A DNA stretch of 64,000 bases from Nematopogon swammerdamellus (GCA_946902875.1 OX336348.1:13479741-13543740); one strand, 5' to 3'; counted from the first letter of the stretch, positions 9,443 to 19,245 are shown. Notes: generated from the letters alone by a model not told the origin. A program made the numbers and translations.

Positions 9443-10006
9443 AAGTCGTTAATAAAAAGAGATGACATGATTCACGTACGTGTTGTGTGTGCACAACTTG
9501 TGAGGTCATATTATGTATGATTCTATGAGTCAAATCATAATATGATTTATACTTATATACAGTTGTCCCAACTTAACCGGATTTGTTTACGACCAAACTC
9601 AAACTCTCAAACTCAAGACTTTTATTTGCAAACAAATAAAACAGAAAACATAAAAGAAAAAAATATATATAATAAAAACAAAAATTATTAAATACTTCTA
9701 ACAAAAAAAGAACATTGAAGAGAAAAACAACACATTGTTCGCAAAAAGGATGCGGCAGGGCTCTTTCCTACGGCGAACCATAAGAACGCTGATTTTAAGC
9801 CTAACCCTAACATGTTCACATAATTTCGACTACTTACTAATAAAGAAACTAGTTTAAAAACTCAAAAAAAGAACAAAAAAAAAAAAAAATACATAAAAAA
9901 GGAAAAACAAGAAAGAAAGAAAGGAAGAAAGTGACAAGTGTGTGTTATAGTGAAAACAAAAAAATTACTCAATTTATTTTTATTATATTAATAGTATACA
10001 GTATTT
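9443..10006. other. A-rich intron sequence
   Basis: Long A-rich stretches and AAGAAAG repeats near 9900. No gene or recognised repeat. Confidence 0.4.
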
Positions 10007-10574
10007 CTCTTTTTTTTATAGAAACTGACACAGTTGGTTACATCACCTACAATATCCGTGACGTCAGCCCATTGACACCGGGTGAAATAGGTGCCGTGTC
10101 AGTGCTTACCTTAATTTCGTGTCGGCTACACTGAACTGGTCGGAAAACATAAACTATTTACATAGCCGTTTCGACCGACGTTTCATTCAGTCTGGCTGGA
10201 GTCAGCATCTGAAAAAAGGTATTAGTCTTACGACTGTTACACCGTTGCCGGGCTTTTGGGCGCGGTTTCCCGCGCGAGGCCTGCCGTCACTTTGTCCGCT
10301 CTATGTAAAATAGCGCGGTCGCCGTGGCCGGCTGGCTGGCTGTATAGTGGTCGGTCACGTTTCATTCAGTGTTATGGTACCAACCCGACCGGTATAAACT
10401 AGTATTGTAAGAAGAGAAGGGACCTACAGTTTAACGTGGAATCCGAACCGCGGTCAGCCTCCAAACCAAGCTCCAAACGGTCGAGCGGTCACCCATCCAA
10501 GTACTGACCGCGCTAAGGGTTGCTTTTAACAACAGTCGACCGACCGCACCACTGAGCTACCGAGGCTGACAAGA
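10007..10574 (-). repeat. S2 SINE, full length, interrupted
   Basis: T-run and GAAACTGACACAG at the left; core; B box GGTTCGGATTCC; 5S-like segment GTCAGTACTTGGATGGGTGA; A box; ends GAGGCTGAC. It is split at 10192-10356 by an unrelated GC-rich insert with duplicated flanks. Confidence 0.8.
10192..10356. mobile_element. 165-bp GC-rich insert with 14-bp target duplication
   Basis: ACGTTTCATTCAGT occurs at 10178-10191 and again at 10357-10370, exactly flanking the insert within S2. The insert contains GCGCGGTTTCCCGCGC (a hairpin) and GGCTGGCTGGCTG, with no poly(A) and no terminal inverted repeat. Origin unknown; possibly a retroposed structured RNA. Confidence 0.6.
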
Positions 10575-10650
10575 GATTACCTAGAAAAATCCCAGTAGGT
10601 AATGGAAAAAAATGCTTGTGAGCTTTTTTTAAGCTAATTAAATTTTGTTT

Positions 10651-11012
10651 GTCAGCCTCGGTAGCTCAGGGGTGCGGTCGGTCGACTGATATTAGGCACA
10701 CCTGGGCGCGGACAGTACTTAGATGGGTGACCGCTCGACCGTTTGGAGGCTGACCGCTGTAGGTCCCTTCCCTTCTTACCTTACTAGGTGGTAGGGTTTA
10801 TCCCGGCCGGGTTGATACCACCGCACTGAACGAAACGTCGTCGGTCGGAACGGCTATGTAAATAGTTCGTGTTTTATTTCCAGTTCAGTGTAGCCGACAT
10901 GAAATTGAAGGGAAGCACTGACACGGCACCTAGTTCACCCGGCGGTGTTATGGGCTGACATTGCGGATGCTGTAGGTGATGTAGCTAACCGTGTCAGTTT
11001 CCATTAAAAAAA
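10651..11012 (+). repeat. S2 SINE, nearly full length
   Basis: GTCAGCCTCGGTAGCTCAGG head, ATTAGGCACACCTGGGCGCG and CAGTACTTAGATGGGTGACC 5S-like words, then the core. The B-box stretch between TGACCG and CTGTAGG is deleted. Ends GTCAGTTTCCATTAAAAA. Confidence 0.85.
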
Positions 11013-11021
11013 ACAATTGTT

Positions 11022-11570
11022 TATGGAAACGGTCGCGCGAAACCCGAAACATCGGAAACTGACCTTTTAATGACAATTATCACCAAAAATTATAGTCCTA
11101 GAAAAAAAATAAGCTTCTTCTATGAGTGTACCGTGTGGGGCCGGTACTTTAAAAGAATAGCCCTACTGCATCTCTCCCCGTGTATGTCGTAAAAGGCGAC
11201 TAAGGGATATGACTCCCTTCTTATATTACTAGGTGGTAGGGTTTAACCCGCCCGGGTTGATACCACCGCACTGAATGAAAGGTCGGTCGAAACGGCTACG
11301 TAAATAGTTTGTGTTTTCCGTCCAGTTCAGTGTAGCCGGCACGACCGAAGGGAAGCACTGACGTGGCACCAAGTTCACCAGGTATTATGGGCCGACATTG
11401 CGTTGCGGATGCTGTAGGTGATGTAGCTAACCGTGTCAGTTTCCATAAAAAAACAAATGTCTATGGAAACGGTCGCGCGAAACCCGCGGAACATCGGAAT
11501 CTGACCTTTTAATGACAATTATAACCAAAAATATTTATTAGTTCTAGAAAAATTAAGATTCTTCTATGAG
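11022..11570 (+). repeat. Direct repeat of about 105 bp flanking an S3 SINE
   Basis: TATGGAAACGGTCGCGCGAA through ACCTTTTAATGACAATTA to TTCTTCTATGAG occurs at 11022-11126 and again at 11462-11570. Both copies directly follow an S2-type 3' end. The arrangement suggests unequal exchange between SINEs or duplication of SINE plus flank. Confidence 0.7.
11128..11453 (+). repeat. S3 composite SINE
   Basis: The C module (GTGTGGGGCCGGTACTTTAA; TGTCGTAAAAGGCGACTAAG; GGATATGACTCCCTTCTTAT) is fused directly to the S2 core (TTACTAGGTGGTAGGGTTTA onwards) and the S2 3' end with A-tail. The tRNA/5S head is absent. The same junction recurs at 24477, 42265 and 44212. Confidence 0.85.
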
Positions 11571-11737
11571 AAATCCCCGTGGTCGTAAGCAAGTCCCGTC
11601 CAACTGGGACAGCCCGTATAAGACATCAAAACATATTGCCGAAAGGTGCGCTAATACAAGTGAGGTGATAAACCTGCAACCAAAGATATTAACACCCAGA
11701 AGGAGCGCCATATCGGGAAGAAGAAAAAAACCGGCCA
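11571..11737 (+). other. Unrecognised open segment
   Basis: An open frame reads through GRKQVPSNWDSPYKT and KHIAERCANTSEV, then runs into the D2 element. Short and unidentified; possibly a decayed transposon ORF. Confidence 0.25.
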
Positions 11738-12010
11738 AGTGCGAGTCGGACTCGCGCACCGTGGTTTCCGCACCACAAAAAAAAAACATTGAAAAAAAAC
11801 ACGTTTCTTGTATGGGAACCCACTTAATTTTTTACTTTTTCTATTTTTTATTATTTGTTGTTATATCCGCCATAGTAACACATATTCTGTAAAACTTTCA
11901 ACGGGCTACCTATTACGGTTCAAGAGATACAGCCCTCGGACAGACGGACGGACGGACGGACGGCGGAGGCTTAGTAACAGGCTTCCGTACGGGACACGGA
12001 AACCTAAAAA
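11738..12010 (+). repeat. D2 element
   Basis: D variant with GGTTTCCGCACCAC in place of GGGTTCCGTA and end GGACACGGAAACCTAAAAA. Starts CCGGCCAAGTGCGAGTCGGA. Confidence 0.85.
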
Positions 12011-12291
12011 TGACCGCAATATTTGACAATGCCACCGCTTCGGTGCATTTAGTTCCATGAATCAACCACGTGCTGTCATGTTCATTCCATGAGTCATACT
12101 ATACTCGCAACGAAACGAGCGCTAAGTTTATCTTAGAGTTGCAACATATTGGTTGCGTTGCGGCATGCATATGTAGCTTATATGGTCATAAATTGATCGT
12201 GCTTCGCAAATATATATATAAAACAGTGACTTTTATGATATTTGAAAATATCGGTCTACCGTCCGGCCTAAGGCGACGCGACATTTCAAGA

Positions 12292-12416
12292 TAAACGGCT
12301 ATGTAAATAGTTCGTGTTTTCCGTTCAGTTCATTGTAGCCGGCAATACCGAAGGGAAGCAGTAGCCAAGGAAGAGAGAGAGAGAGAGAGAGAGGGAGGGA
12401 GAGAGAGAGAGAGAGG

Positions 12417-12450
<34 letters not shown>

Positions 12451-12456
12451 GAGAGA
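12292..12456 (+). repeat. S2 fragment followed by GA microsatellite
   Basis: AACGGCTATGTAAATAGTTC to GAAGGGAAGCAG of the S2 core (12292-12362), then about 90 bases of (GA)n with GGGA interruptions. The preceding 12011-12291 shows no recognised feature. Confidence 0.7.
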
Positions 12457-12469
12457 AATTTTTTGACCG

Positions 12470-12612
12470 GTTTTAGGGTTCCGTATTCGCACAGAAACCT
12501 ATTACTAAGCCTGCGCCGTCTGTCTGTCTGTCATCCGTCCGTCCGTCCGTCCTAGGGCTGTATCGTTTCAATAGGTAGCCGGTTGAAATTTTCAAAGAAT
12601 AATTATGTAAAA
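12470..12612 (-). repeat. D2 fragment
   Basis: TTTTAGGGTTCCGTATTCGC with a truncated microsatellite and GTTGAAATTTTCAAAGAAT, joined directly to an E fragment. Confidence 0.7.
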
Positions 12613-12930
12613 AGAAGAAAGTAATTAAACCCACTACCGTACCTTTATTTCGGCGCGCGGAACATTTCGGTTTGTATGGGAGCCACATCTTAGCGTAACC
12701 GGATCTGAATTTTATTTAGCCTATCCTGTGTCTTGTCGTATGTTGAGAGGCGTATGTCCAGCAGTGCATGCTTACACGCTGACTGACTGACTGACTGTAT
12801 CTTGTGAATTCAGATGATCGGTATATAAGAGAGTGAGGATTCTAAAAATCGTCAATTAGTTTTAGTGTCATACATAGAGTCTACAAACTCATTCATTTCA
12901 TTACAGATTTATTGTTAGTATTGATTATAG
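12613..12930 (+). repeat. E element with inserted RTE tail
   Basis: ACCGTACCTTTATTTCGGCG to GATTTATTGTTAGTATTGAT of E, interrupted near 12741-12800 by GAGAGGCGTATGTCCAGCAG (the conserved end of RTE ORFs) and a GACT microsatellite. Confidence 0.65.
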
Positions 12931-12956
12931 AAAGACAAAAGATAGACGAATGTGGT

Positions 12957-13107
12957 TTTTTTTTATGGAAACTGACACGGTTGGCTACATCACCTACAAC
13001 ATGCGTGATGTCAGCCCATAACACCGGGTGAACTAGGTGCTGCTATGTCAGTGCTTCCCTTCATTTCATGTCGGCTACACTGAATTGGACGGAAAACGCG
13101 AACTATT
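12957..13107 (-). repeat. S2 SINE 3' fragment
   Basis: T-run, ATGGAAACTGACACGGTTGG to GAATTGGACGGAAAACGCG; broken off there. Confidence 0.8.
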
Positions 13108-13246
13108 GTTTTTTTTGGCAGGTATGGCATTGTGGATCAAAGAAAACCCTCCGTGAGCGAGTAAAAGTCGCATTTTGACCGATTTTTATATATCCACATT
13201 CGACGCCGGCCAGCTAGATACAAAAATATATAATGATATAGAATGT

Positions 13247-14060
13247 GGATATACAGGGTGGCCCACTTATAGTGGTCCAAAATTTTTTTTAAGATGATGG
13301 ACATCATGTTGACTCATTAAAAAAAATAATTAGTTCCGCGAAAATCAATAGTTTAGAAGTTATGATTTTTTTTTACTTTTTTTGAAATTTCTCTATTTTA
13401 GTCACATTAAACGCTCTAGTTGGATATCTATTCCACAAAATCGAATAAAATTTGGTATGGAAGTAGAGGAGACATGTAGCTAGTACGTAATGAAAGTTTT
13501 TACGTTTACTCCTAGACTGTAATGTTGCTATAGCCCTTTCAGTGATTTTTTGTTCCGTTTCCATTAAAATTGATTAATTTTTGAAATTCTGCAGACCAAA
13601 AATGGTAGTGGTGTTACAATTGTAACATATTCAAAATTAACATAATGTGTACAAAGTCACTACAATAAAAAGTGAGGATTACCTTAATTTTTAAAATTTT
13701 TTTTTTTTTCACAACGTTAGTTCAATTACAATATCACATTATTCACAAACCTTTCTCGAACAGCGCTAATCTACACATAAAAAATTGTTTAGTAATGTTT
13801 AAAAAAATAATTTAAAAATTAAGGTAATCATCACTTTTCATTATAGTGACTTTGTACAAATGATGTTAATTTTGAATATGTTACAATTGTAACACCACTA
13901 CAATTTTTGGTCTGGAGAATTGTGATATGTATAGGTAGTTTTTAAGAGCATGGGCAAATCTCCGGTAGTCATATTTTTTTTCAGTGATTTTTCAAAAATT
14001 AATCAGTTTTAACGTAAACTGAACAAAAATTCACTGAAAGGGCTATACGAATTTTCGAAA
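13247..14060. mobile_element. Decayed foldback element
   Basis: TATACAGGGTGGCCCACTTA opens it like a mariner-type terminus. Inverted similarity links 13520-13705 (CCCTTTCAGTGATTTTT, GTTACAATTGTAACAT, CAAAGTCACTA) with 13800-14050 (TAGTGACTTTG, GTTACAATTGTAACAC, AATTCACTGAAAGGGC). Confidence 0.5.
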
Positions 14061-14379
14061 TTTTCGAAAAAAATACGTGTTTTCCGTCCCAGTTCAGTAA
14101 TATCACTTGAGTACAGCAAGAAAAAAAACTAACCACAAGAATCGTGATGTTGACCCGAGTGAAAAAATATAAAAAGTCCTCACTGGCGGCGATAGCTTTT
14201 GGCGGCAAAAAACTTTACAATCGGACTGATCTCGCTGTGATAAGCGATTGAAATGATCGTAGACGCATTTGGACATTTGAATTGGGTGGAGGGGGAGGGG
14301 GGTGGGGGGGTGGGGGGGTCTAGGCAGTAATGTACGAAGTCCACCACTTCATACATTACAGTGATTTTTGGAAGCCTAT
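14061..14379. other. Sequence without gene, G-rich run
   Basis: Contains a purine-rich GGGGGAGGGGGGTGGGGGGG tract at about 14290-14315. Otherwise unremarkable. Confidence 0.4.
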
Positions 14380-14470
14380 TCCACATACAATAAACAATCT
14401 TCAAACATTCAATCTTTTGTGGTGCGGAAACCTCGCTGCTCGAGTCCGCCTCGCACTTGGCCGGTTTTTT
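14380..14470 (-). repeat. D2 terminal fragment
   Basis: TTGTGGTGCGGAAACCTCG and GTCCGCCTCGCACTTGGCCG, the outer end of D2 in reverse orientation. Confidence 0.7.
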
Positions 14471-14499
14471 CGAATTTACCGCCACAAAAAATGTACGTA

Positions 14500-14868
14500 T
14501 CGGTGGGCCCGGTCTACGTAGCGCGTGGGGCCGGTCTTCGGCCGGCCGGTAATTAAAAAGAATAGCCCCACTGCCTATCTCCCCGTGCATGTCGTAAAAG
14601 GCGACTAAGGGATAAGGACAAGGTGCTGTGCTAAAGGGCGATAGACTAGCCACCTCTCACCTTTGCACGGTTCTTCCACCGGATCATGCAGCGGGTGGGT
14701 CTTCGTTCCATACTTGCTGTTTAATAGTTATCTTGTCCGAATACATTGCTATACGTGGTGGTCGGTGTTGTGCTGTAATTTATATATTAGAGTACTTGCA
14801 GCACAACACCGATTACTCTGCTCACCCTGATTGTCGGGATACAGCGTGTGATATGTATGTGTGTATGT
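14500..14868 (+). repeat. C element
   Basis: GCGTGGGGCCGGTCTTCGGC opens it; TGTCGTAAAAGGCGACTAAG, CACCTCTCACCTTTGCACGG and the inverted pair GGTGTTGTGCTG/CAGCACAACACC follow; it ends GTGATATGTATGTGTGTATG. Non-coding; class uncertain. Confidence 0.8.
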
Positions 14869-15002
14869 AAAACATTTACGGTGGTAATGTTTTTTGACAT
14901 TTTGAAAAAAATTGTGAAAGCCATATCTCAAGTATCCCAAGTTATATCTCTCGGGATTTCCAGAATCCCGCCTTAAAATGGTAGCTTTACACTGCTGACT
15001 CA

Positions 15003-15385
15003 GCCCTTTTTTTTATAGAACCCGCGACATGTGGCATCGTTTCACTTGCGAATGGGTGACTCACGATGCCCATTGACATTCTTTGATGCACGCGGGGATT
15101 GCGAATGCCATGCCGCCGGCCTGACAGGAGCCTTTTCACGCCCCTTTTGAAAAACACCAGGCTGTACTTGGGAGGAAATCGATGGGCAGGGAGTGCGTTC
15201 CACATTTTCCCGGTTCTGTGAATGAAAGACCTACAGAACCGGTTGGTGCGCATCCTCGGTAGGTCGATTGTATAGGGGTGCATCCCCTGCCCAGTACGCG
15301 TAGTGCGGAGGTGGAATGGGGACGACGAAATCGCGTTAAACCTGTATATATACAATACTTTGTAGGTACAGACGACAGCACTCAT
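15003..15385 (-). pseudogene. J LINE pol C-terminal fragment
   Basis: The minus-strand frame reads SPFHLRTTRTGQGMHPY, RTNRFCRSFIHRTGKMWNAL and PPKYSLVFFKRG, then the 3' untranslated part (GACGCCCATTGACATT-like). This is the C-terminal tail of a jockey/CR1-group non-LTR retrotransposon ORF2. Only the terminal 130 or so codons are present, and there is no reverse transcriptase core. Confidence 0.75.
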
Positions 15386-15562
15386 ATCTCACACTTCAGG
15401 AACCCTGTCAAAATAAAATATTTGATTATTTGCATAATTTTGTAGAAGTAATGAGTGAGTGTTATAGTGTGAGAAATGAGAGCAGTCGTATACATACCCG
15501 GTATGTATATAAGCTGCTGATGTGTTGTTTATAAGCTGAACAAGCTCTTGCCAGCGGCTCCG

Positions 15563-15640
15563 CTCGACAGACAGACAGACAGACAGACAGCGTAGGCTTA
15601 GTAATAGGGTCCCGTACGACGGATACGGAACCATAACAAG
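15563..15640 (+). repeat. D element 3' end
   Basis: GACA microsatellite, CGTAGGCTTAGTAATAGGGT and GGATACGGAACCATAA. Confidence 0.75.
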
Positions 15641-15647
15641 AAAATAA

Positions 15648-16213
15648 AAAAAACCGGCAAAGTGTATTGTATTGTATTGTATATATTCTTTATTGAACAC
15701 CAATTTATAAAAATTAGGTACAACAGGCGATCTTAATGCCGCGAGGCATTCTATTCTAACTAACCTTTGGGATGTATGTGGGAGAGTAAAGTAAAGTGCG
15801 AGTCGAACTCGCGCACCGAGGGTTCCGTATCGCCATGTCATGGCTAGCGCCACTCACGCCATCTAGATGGCGTGTTATGAAATGCTTGATATTAGTTAAA
15901 TGTCATGATTAGTTAAAATGCTTCATAATCTATTCGTTAGATGGCGCGCGCGCATACACTTTTTGGTTTCTTCTATGGGAACCCCGTGATTTATTTTTTT
16001 ACTTTTCTTATTTCTATTATTATTTGTTGTTATATCGGCCATAATAAATAACACATATTCTGTGAAAATTTCAACGGGCTACCTATTACGGTTCAAGAGA
16101 TACAGCCCTCGGACAGACGGACGGACGGACAGACAGACGGACTGACGGACAGACAGACAGACGGCGTAGGCTTAGTAATAGGGTTCCGTAACGGATACGG
16201 AACCCTAAAAATC
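15648..16213 (+). repeat. D element interrupted by a LINE 3' tail
   Basis: CCGGCAAAGTG is split from GTGCGAGTCGAACTCGCG by an insert at about 15662-15788 that carries TATTGTATTG repeats, TTCTTTATTGAACACC and GCCGCGAGGCATTCTATTC. That is the reverse-oriented 3' end of a CR1-like LINE also seen at 31085-31185. The D remainder is complete to ACGGAACCCTAAAAA. Confidence 0.8.
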
Positions 16214-16629
16214 GTAACGATAATAATTTAGTTTACATAAACTTTTCGAATTACAGTCCTAATATAAAATAGCATTTTTTTCCTTTTTTCCCTCAATACT
16301 CCTAAAGACCTCTTTAAAGGAGCCACTTTTTTAAACGCCTGGCAACACCGGGCCTAACCTATTAACTGACGATGTGAGGAATTTATGGCGTGTTCCGTTT
16401 ATGGCAACCCCGGCCATATTGCACGTATATAAATCGAAGATTAATTGGTTTAATGCGAGCTGGCGGGTGGTCCTGCTACTATGAAGGACTTTTGTGAGGT
16501 CCCTTTACATTAGACAGGATTTTAGAGCTTTAAGGGCACCCGTACACGATCAATGTCATTGCCAGTAATACTGACAGTAATAATAGCCAAAAGAAGGGTA
16601 TATTTTAATTTTATTTATATTTTTTTTAT
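16214..16629. other. Sequence without recognised feature
   Basis: No ORF or repeat end of note. Confidence 0.4.
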
Positions 16630-16756
16630 CGTGGCACTTGACGAAAGATGGCCATATCCCCGGTATGACACCTACCTTATCGGAGGTGATATTGGCTGGT
16701 CGGAGCATGTGCTTTGGCCCTTCTGACTCAACCAACCATACCGGATTACATACAAA
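16630..16756 (+). repeat. S1 SINE 3' fragment
   Basis: ACCTACCTTATCGGAGGTGA, TCGGAGCATGTGCTTTGGCC, CATACCGGATTACATA plus A-tail, directly abutting a D2 copy. Confidence 0.8.
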
Positions 16757-17040
16757 AAAACCGGCCAAATGCGAGTCGGACTCGCGCACCGAGGTTTCCG
16801 TACCACAAAAAAAACATTGAGAAAAAAACACGTTTCTTGTATAGGTACGCGCCTTAGTTTTTTAATTTTTCTATTTTTCACTGTTTGTTGTTATATCCGC
16901 TATAATAACACATATTCTGTGAAAATTTCAACAGGCTACCTATTATGGTTCCAAAGGACATATTCCATTAGGACAGACAGACAGACAGACCGCGTAGGCT
17001 TAGTAAGAGGCTTCCGTACGGGATACGGAAACCTAAAATT
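16757..17040 (+). repeat. D2 element
   Basis: CCGGCCAAATGCGAGTCGGA to GGGATACGGAAACCTAAAA with GACA microsatellite. It ends about 250 bases before catalytic exon B. Confidence 0.85.
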
Positions 17041-17292
17041 TTATATAATTTTATTTAAAACAAAATGTGATTCCAAATTCAAATAAATATTTAATCGAAT
17101 GACACGTAAGTAAGAACGCTGCTTACAAGTAAAATATGTTAATTTAAGAAAGTCGGTGAAAAAAAAACAGTTTTAAACGCGTGGTGCAAAATGGTATGTT
17201 TCATTCACATAGAAGGCTCATTTTTTGTCTAAAACACTTTACAATTTATCACGTATAAAATAAAGAATAGAAATAAAATTGTCACAACACAG

Positions 17293-17517
17293 AAGAAAGC
17301 GCGATCTGATGGATTCCCTTCGCATACCTCACACGAAGTGGTGCGGGAAGGGATTCACGGCCACCACCTACGCCCAACTCGGCGGTTACTCCAAGACGGA
17401 CCGATGCTGTCGAATGCACGACCTCCGATGCCCGTTCTGGATCGGGGGGATGGAGAAAAAATACGGCGTCTTCAACTGGAGAGTGAACACATTGATGCAT
17501 TGCAGATGCGACGAAAG
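17293..17517 (+). CDS. Secreted phospholipase A2, catalytic exon B
   Basis: Exon of 225 bases: 1 leading base, 74 codons, 2 trailing (phase 2 both sides). Acceptor TTGTCACAACACAG; donor CGAAAG|GTTGGA. It encodes RKRD, then TKWCGKG (calcium loop), QLGG, the catalytic DRCCRMHD with the His-Asp pair, [19 protein letters not shown] and HCRCDE with the second catalytic Asp. All residues expected of an active group III PLA2 are present. It carries one residue more than exon A between HD and CP. The split Arg from the upstream exon gives RRKR before Asp, a furin-type maturation site. The split final codon (AG|G) joins the last exon so that CRCDER runs into FRACL, the usual spacing of the family. Joined to the first and last exons it gives a complete catalytic domain. 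Confidence 0.9.
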
Positions 17518-17584
17518 GTTGGAGGGTCTTTTTTATGTGATCGTGGGTGTTTGTTGTTCGTTTGTAGTGTTGCGGAAGGATTTA

Positions 17585-17921
17585 AAAGTGCAGATACATG
17601 TTTAGAACCTTAGGTGCACATTTAGAACTTTAGATACAGCTGTAGGACATAAGGTACACCTGTAAAACATTAGGTACACATTTAGAACTTTACATACAGC
17701 TGTAGGACATAAGGTACACTTGTAGAACATTAGGTAGACATTTAGAACTTTAGGTACAGCTGTAGGATACAAGGTACATCTGTAGAACATTAGGTGCACA
17801 TTTAGAACTTTAGATACAGCTGTAGGACATAATGTACACCTATAGAACATTAGGTACACATTTAAAATTTTAGACACAGTTGTAGAACATAAGGTACACC
17901 TGCAAAACCATAGACATGTTT
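17585..17921. repeat. Tandem array, 20-bp word in 60-bp units (part 1)
   Basis: The words TAGAACTTTAGGTACAGCTG, TAGGACATAAGGTACACCTG and AGAACATTAGGTACACATT alternate in 60-bp higher-order units, about five and a half of them. Starts about 70 bases after exon B. A reverse open frame across it is a by-product of the unit length. Confidence 0.85.
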
Positions 17922-18885
17922 TTTTTTATACTAAGCGCGACATGTGGCGCCGAGTCACCCATAAGGTGTCTAGCGACGCCCATGGACATTCGGACGCATG
18001 CGGGGGCTGCGAATGCCATGCCGGCCTGACAGGTGCCCATTCACGCCTCTCTTAAAGGACCCGAGACTATACTTGGGGGGAAATATGTGGGCAGGTAGAG
18101 CGTTCCAGAGTTTGCCGGTTCTGTGGAGAAAGGATCTGCAGAACCGATTGGTACGCATCCGCGGTAAGTCCAGCGTATAGGGATGCAATCCCTGCCCAGT
18201 GCGCGTTGTACGGAGGTGGAAAGGGGACGCCGGAATCGCGTTAAACAGCTCCTCCGAGCACTCCCCGTGGAATAAGCGATAGAACACGCTTAGGGCGCCG
18301 ACATTCCTACGAAGTTGCAGCGGTTTTAGATCGCGGGACACGTCGGGGTCATCCACTAGTCGCACGGCTCGACGCTGGATCGAGTCCAAAGGCGCAAGCT
18401 GGTATTTGGCTGAGCCATCCCACAGGTGCGATCAGTACTCCAAGCAGGACCTAATCTGCGATTTATACAGAAGCAGCCTTTGGCCCGGCGTGAAGTACCG
18501 TCACACCTTATTGAGTACGCCTAGCTTTTTTGAGGCCAGCTTGGCCTTGCCCTCTATATGGCGCCGGTAATTTAGGTCGTGCGACAGTTCGACTCCGAGG
18601 ACCCCGAGGTGGTCGCTTAATTTAAGCTACGTGCCTTGGAAGGAAGGAGCTGGTGTGAACGCCGCTCTCTTCGCACTGAACGCGCAAACTTGTGTTTTTG
18701 AAGCGTTTAACTCGACCAAATTACTACGGCCCCATTCGGAAATAGACCGAAGCGTTTGTTCGAGTTCAGACACAAGTCTTCGCCTCTACCGAACATTAAA
18801 TACGCGCGCAGAACTTGAAATTATACCTACCTGTAGATCCTTAATTGCACTATGCAGTCTAAGTTAATTCTGAAGAAAATGAGTT
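17922..18885 (-). pseudogene. J LINE ORF2 C-terminal half, decayed
   Basis: The minus frame contains ELNASKTQVCAFSAKRA, LLYKSQIRSCLEY then an in-frame TGA where Trp is expected, SHLWDGSAKYQLAPLDSIQR, SVFYRLFHGECSEELF, RTNRFCRSFLHRTGKLWNAL and PPKYSLGSFKRG. This is the post-polymerase region of a jockey/CR1-group ORF2. Further stops lie upstream, near 18490 and 18630. It is 5'-truncated, ends in an A tail at 17922-17930, and sits inside the 20-bp-word array. Confidence 0.85.
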
Positions 18886-19245
18886 ACAATCACAGAACCT
18901 TAGGTATAGCTGGAGAACCTTAGTTACATCTGCAGACTTTTGGGTACACCTGTAGAACTTAAGGTACAACTTCATAACCTTAGGTATACCTGCAGAACCT
19001 TAGATACATCTGCAGACTCTTGGGTACACCTGTAGAACTTTAGGTACAACTTCATAACCTTAGGTATAGCTGCAGAACATTGGGTATCGGTACATCTGCC
19101 GACTCTTGGGTACACGTGTAAATCTTTAGGTATAGCTGCAGAACCTTAGGTACATCTGCGCGTACACATTTAGAACTTTAGGTATAACTGCAGAACCTGA
19201 GGTATAACTGCAGAACCATAAGTGCACTTTTAGAATCATGTTATG
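18886..19245. repeat. Tandem array, 20-bp word (part 2)
   Basis: Continuation of the 17585 array beyond the J insertion, more diverged: CAGAACCTTAGGTATAGCTG, GACTCTTGGGTACACCTG, TAGAACTTTAGGTACAACTT. The two halves were one array before the LINE inserted. Confidence 0.8.

Noticed and set aside
4401..17292. Second complete PLA2 gene between exons A and B
   Set aside because: I looked for another C-terminal exon (VGKLFFN, WWGKC-type) after A and another pro-region exon before B and saw none.
17338..17613. Overlapping open frames across exon B
   Set aside because: They lack PLA2 motifs and run into the intron and satellite; the frame with KWCGKG and CCRMHD is the real one.
17602..17877. Reverse 91-codon repeat protein
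   Set aside because: By-product of the 60-bp unit (multiple of three) of the satellite.
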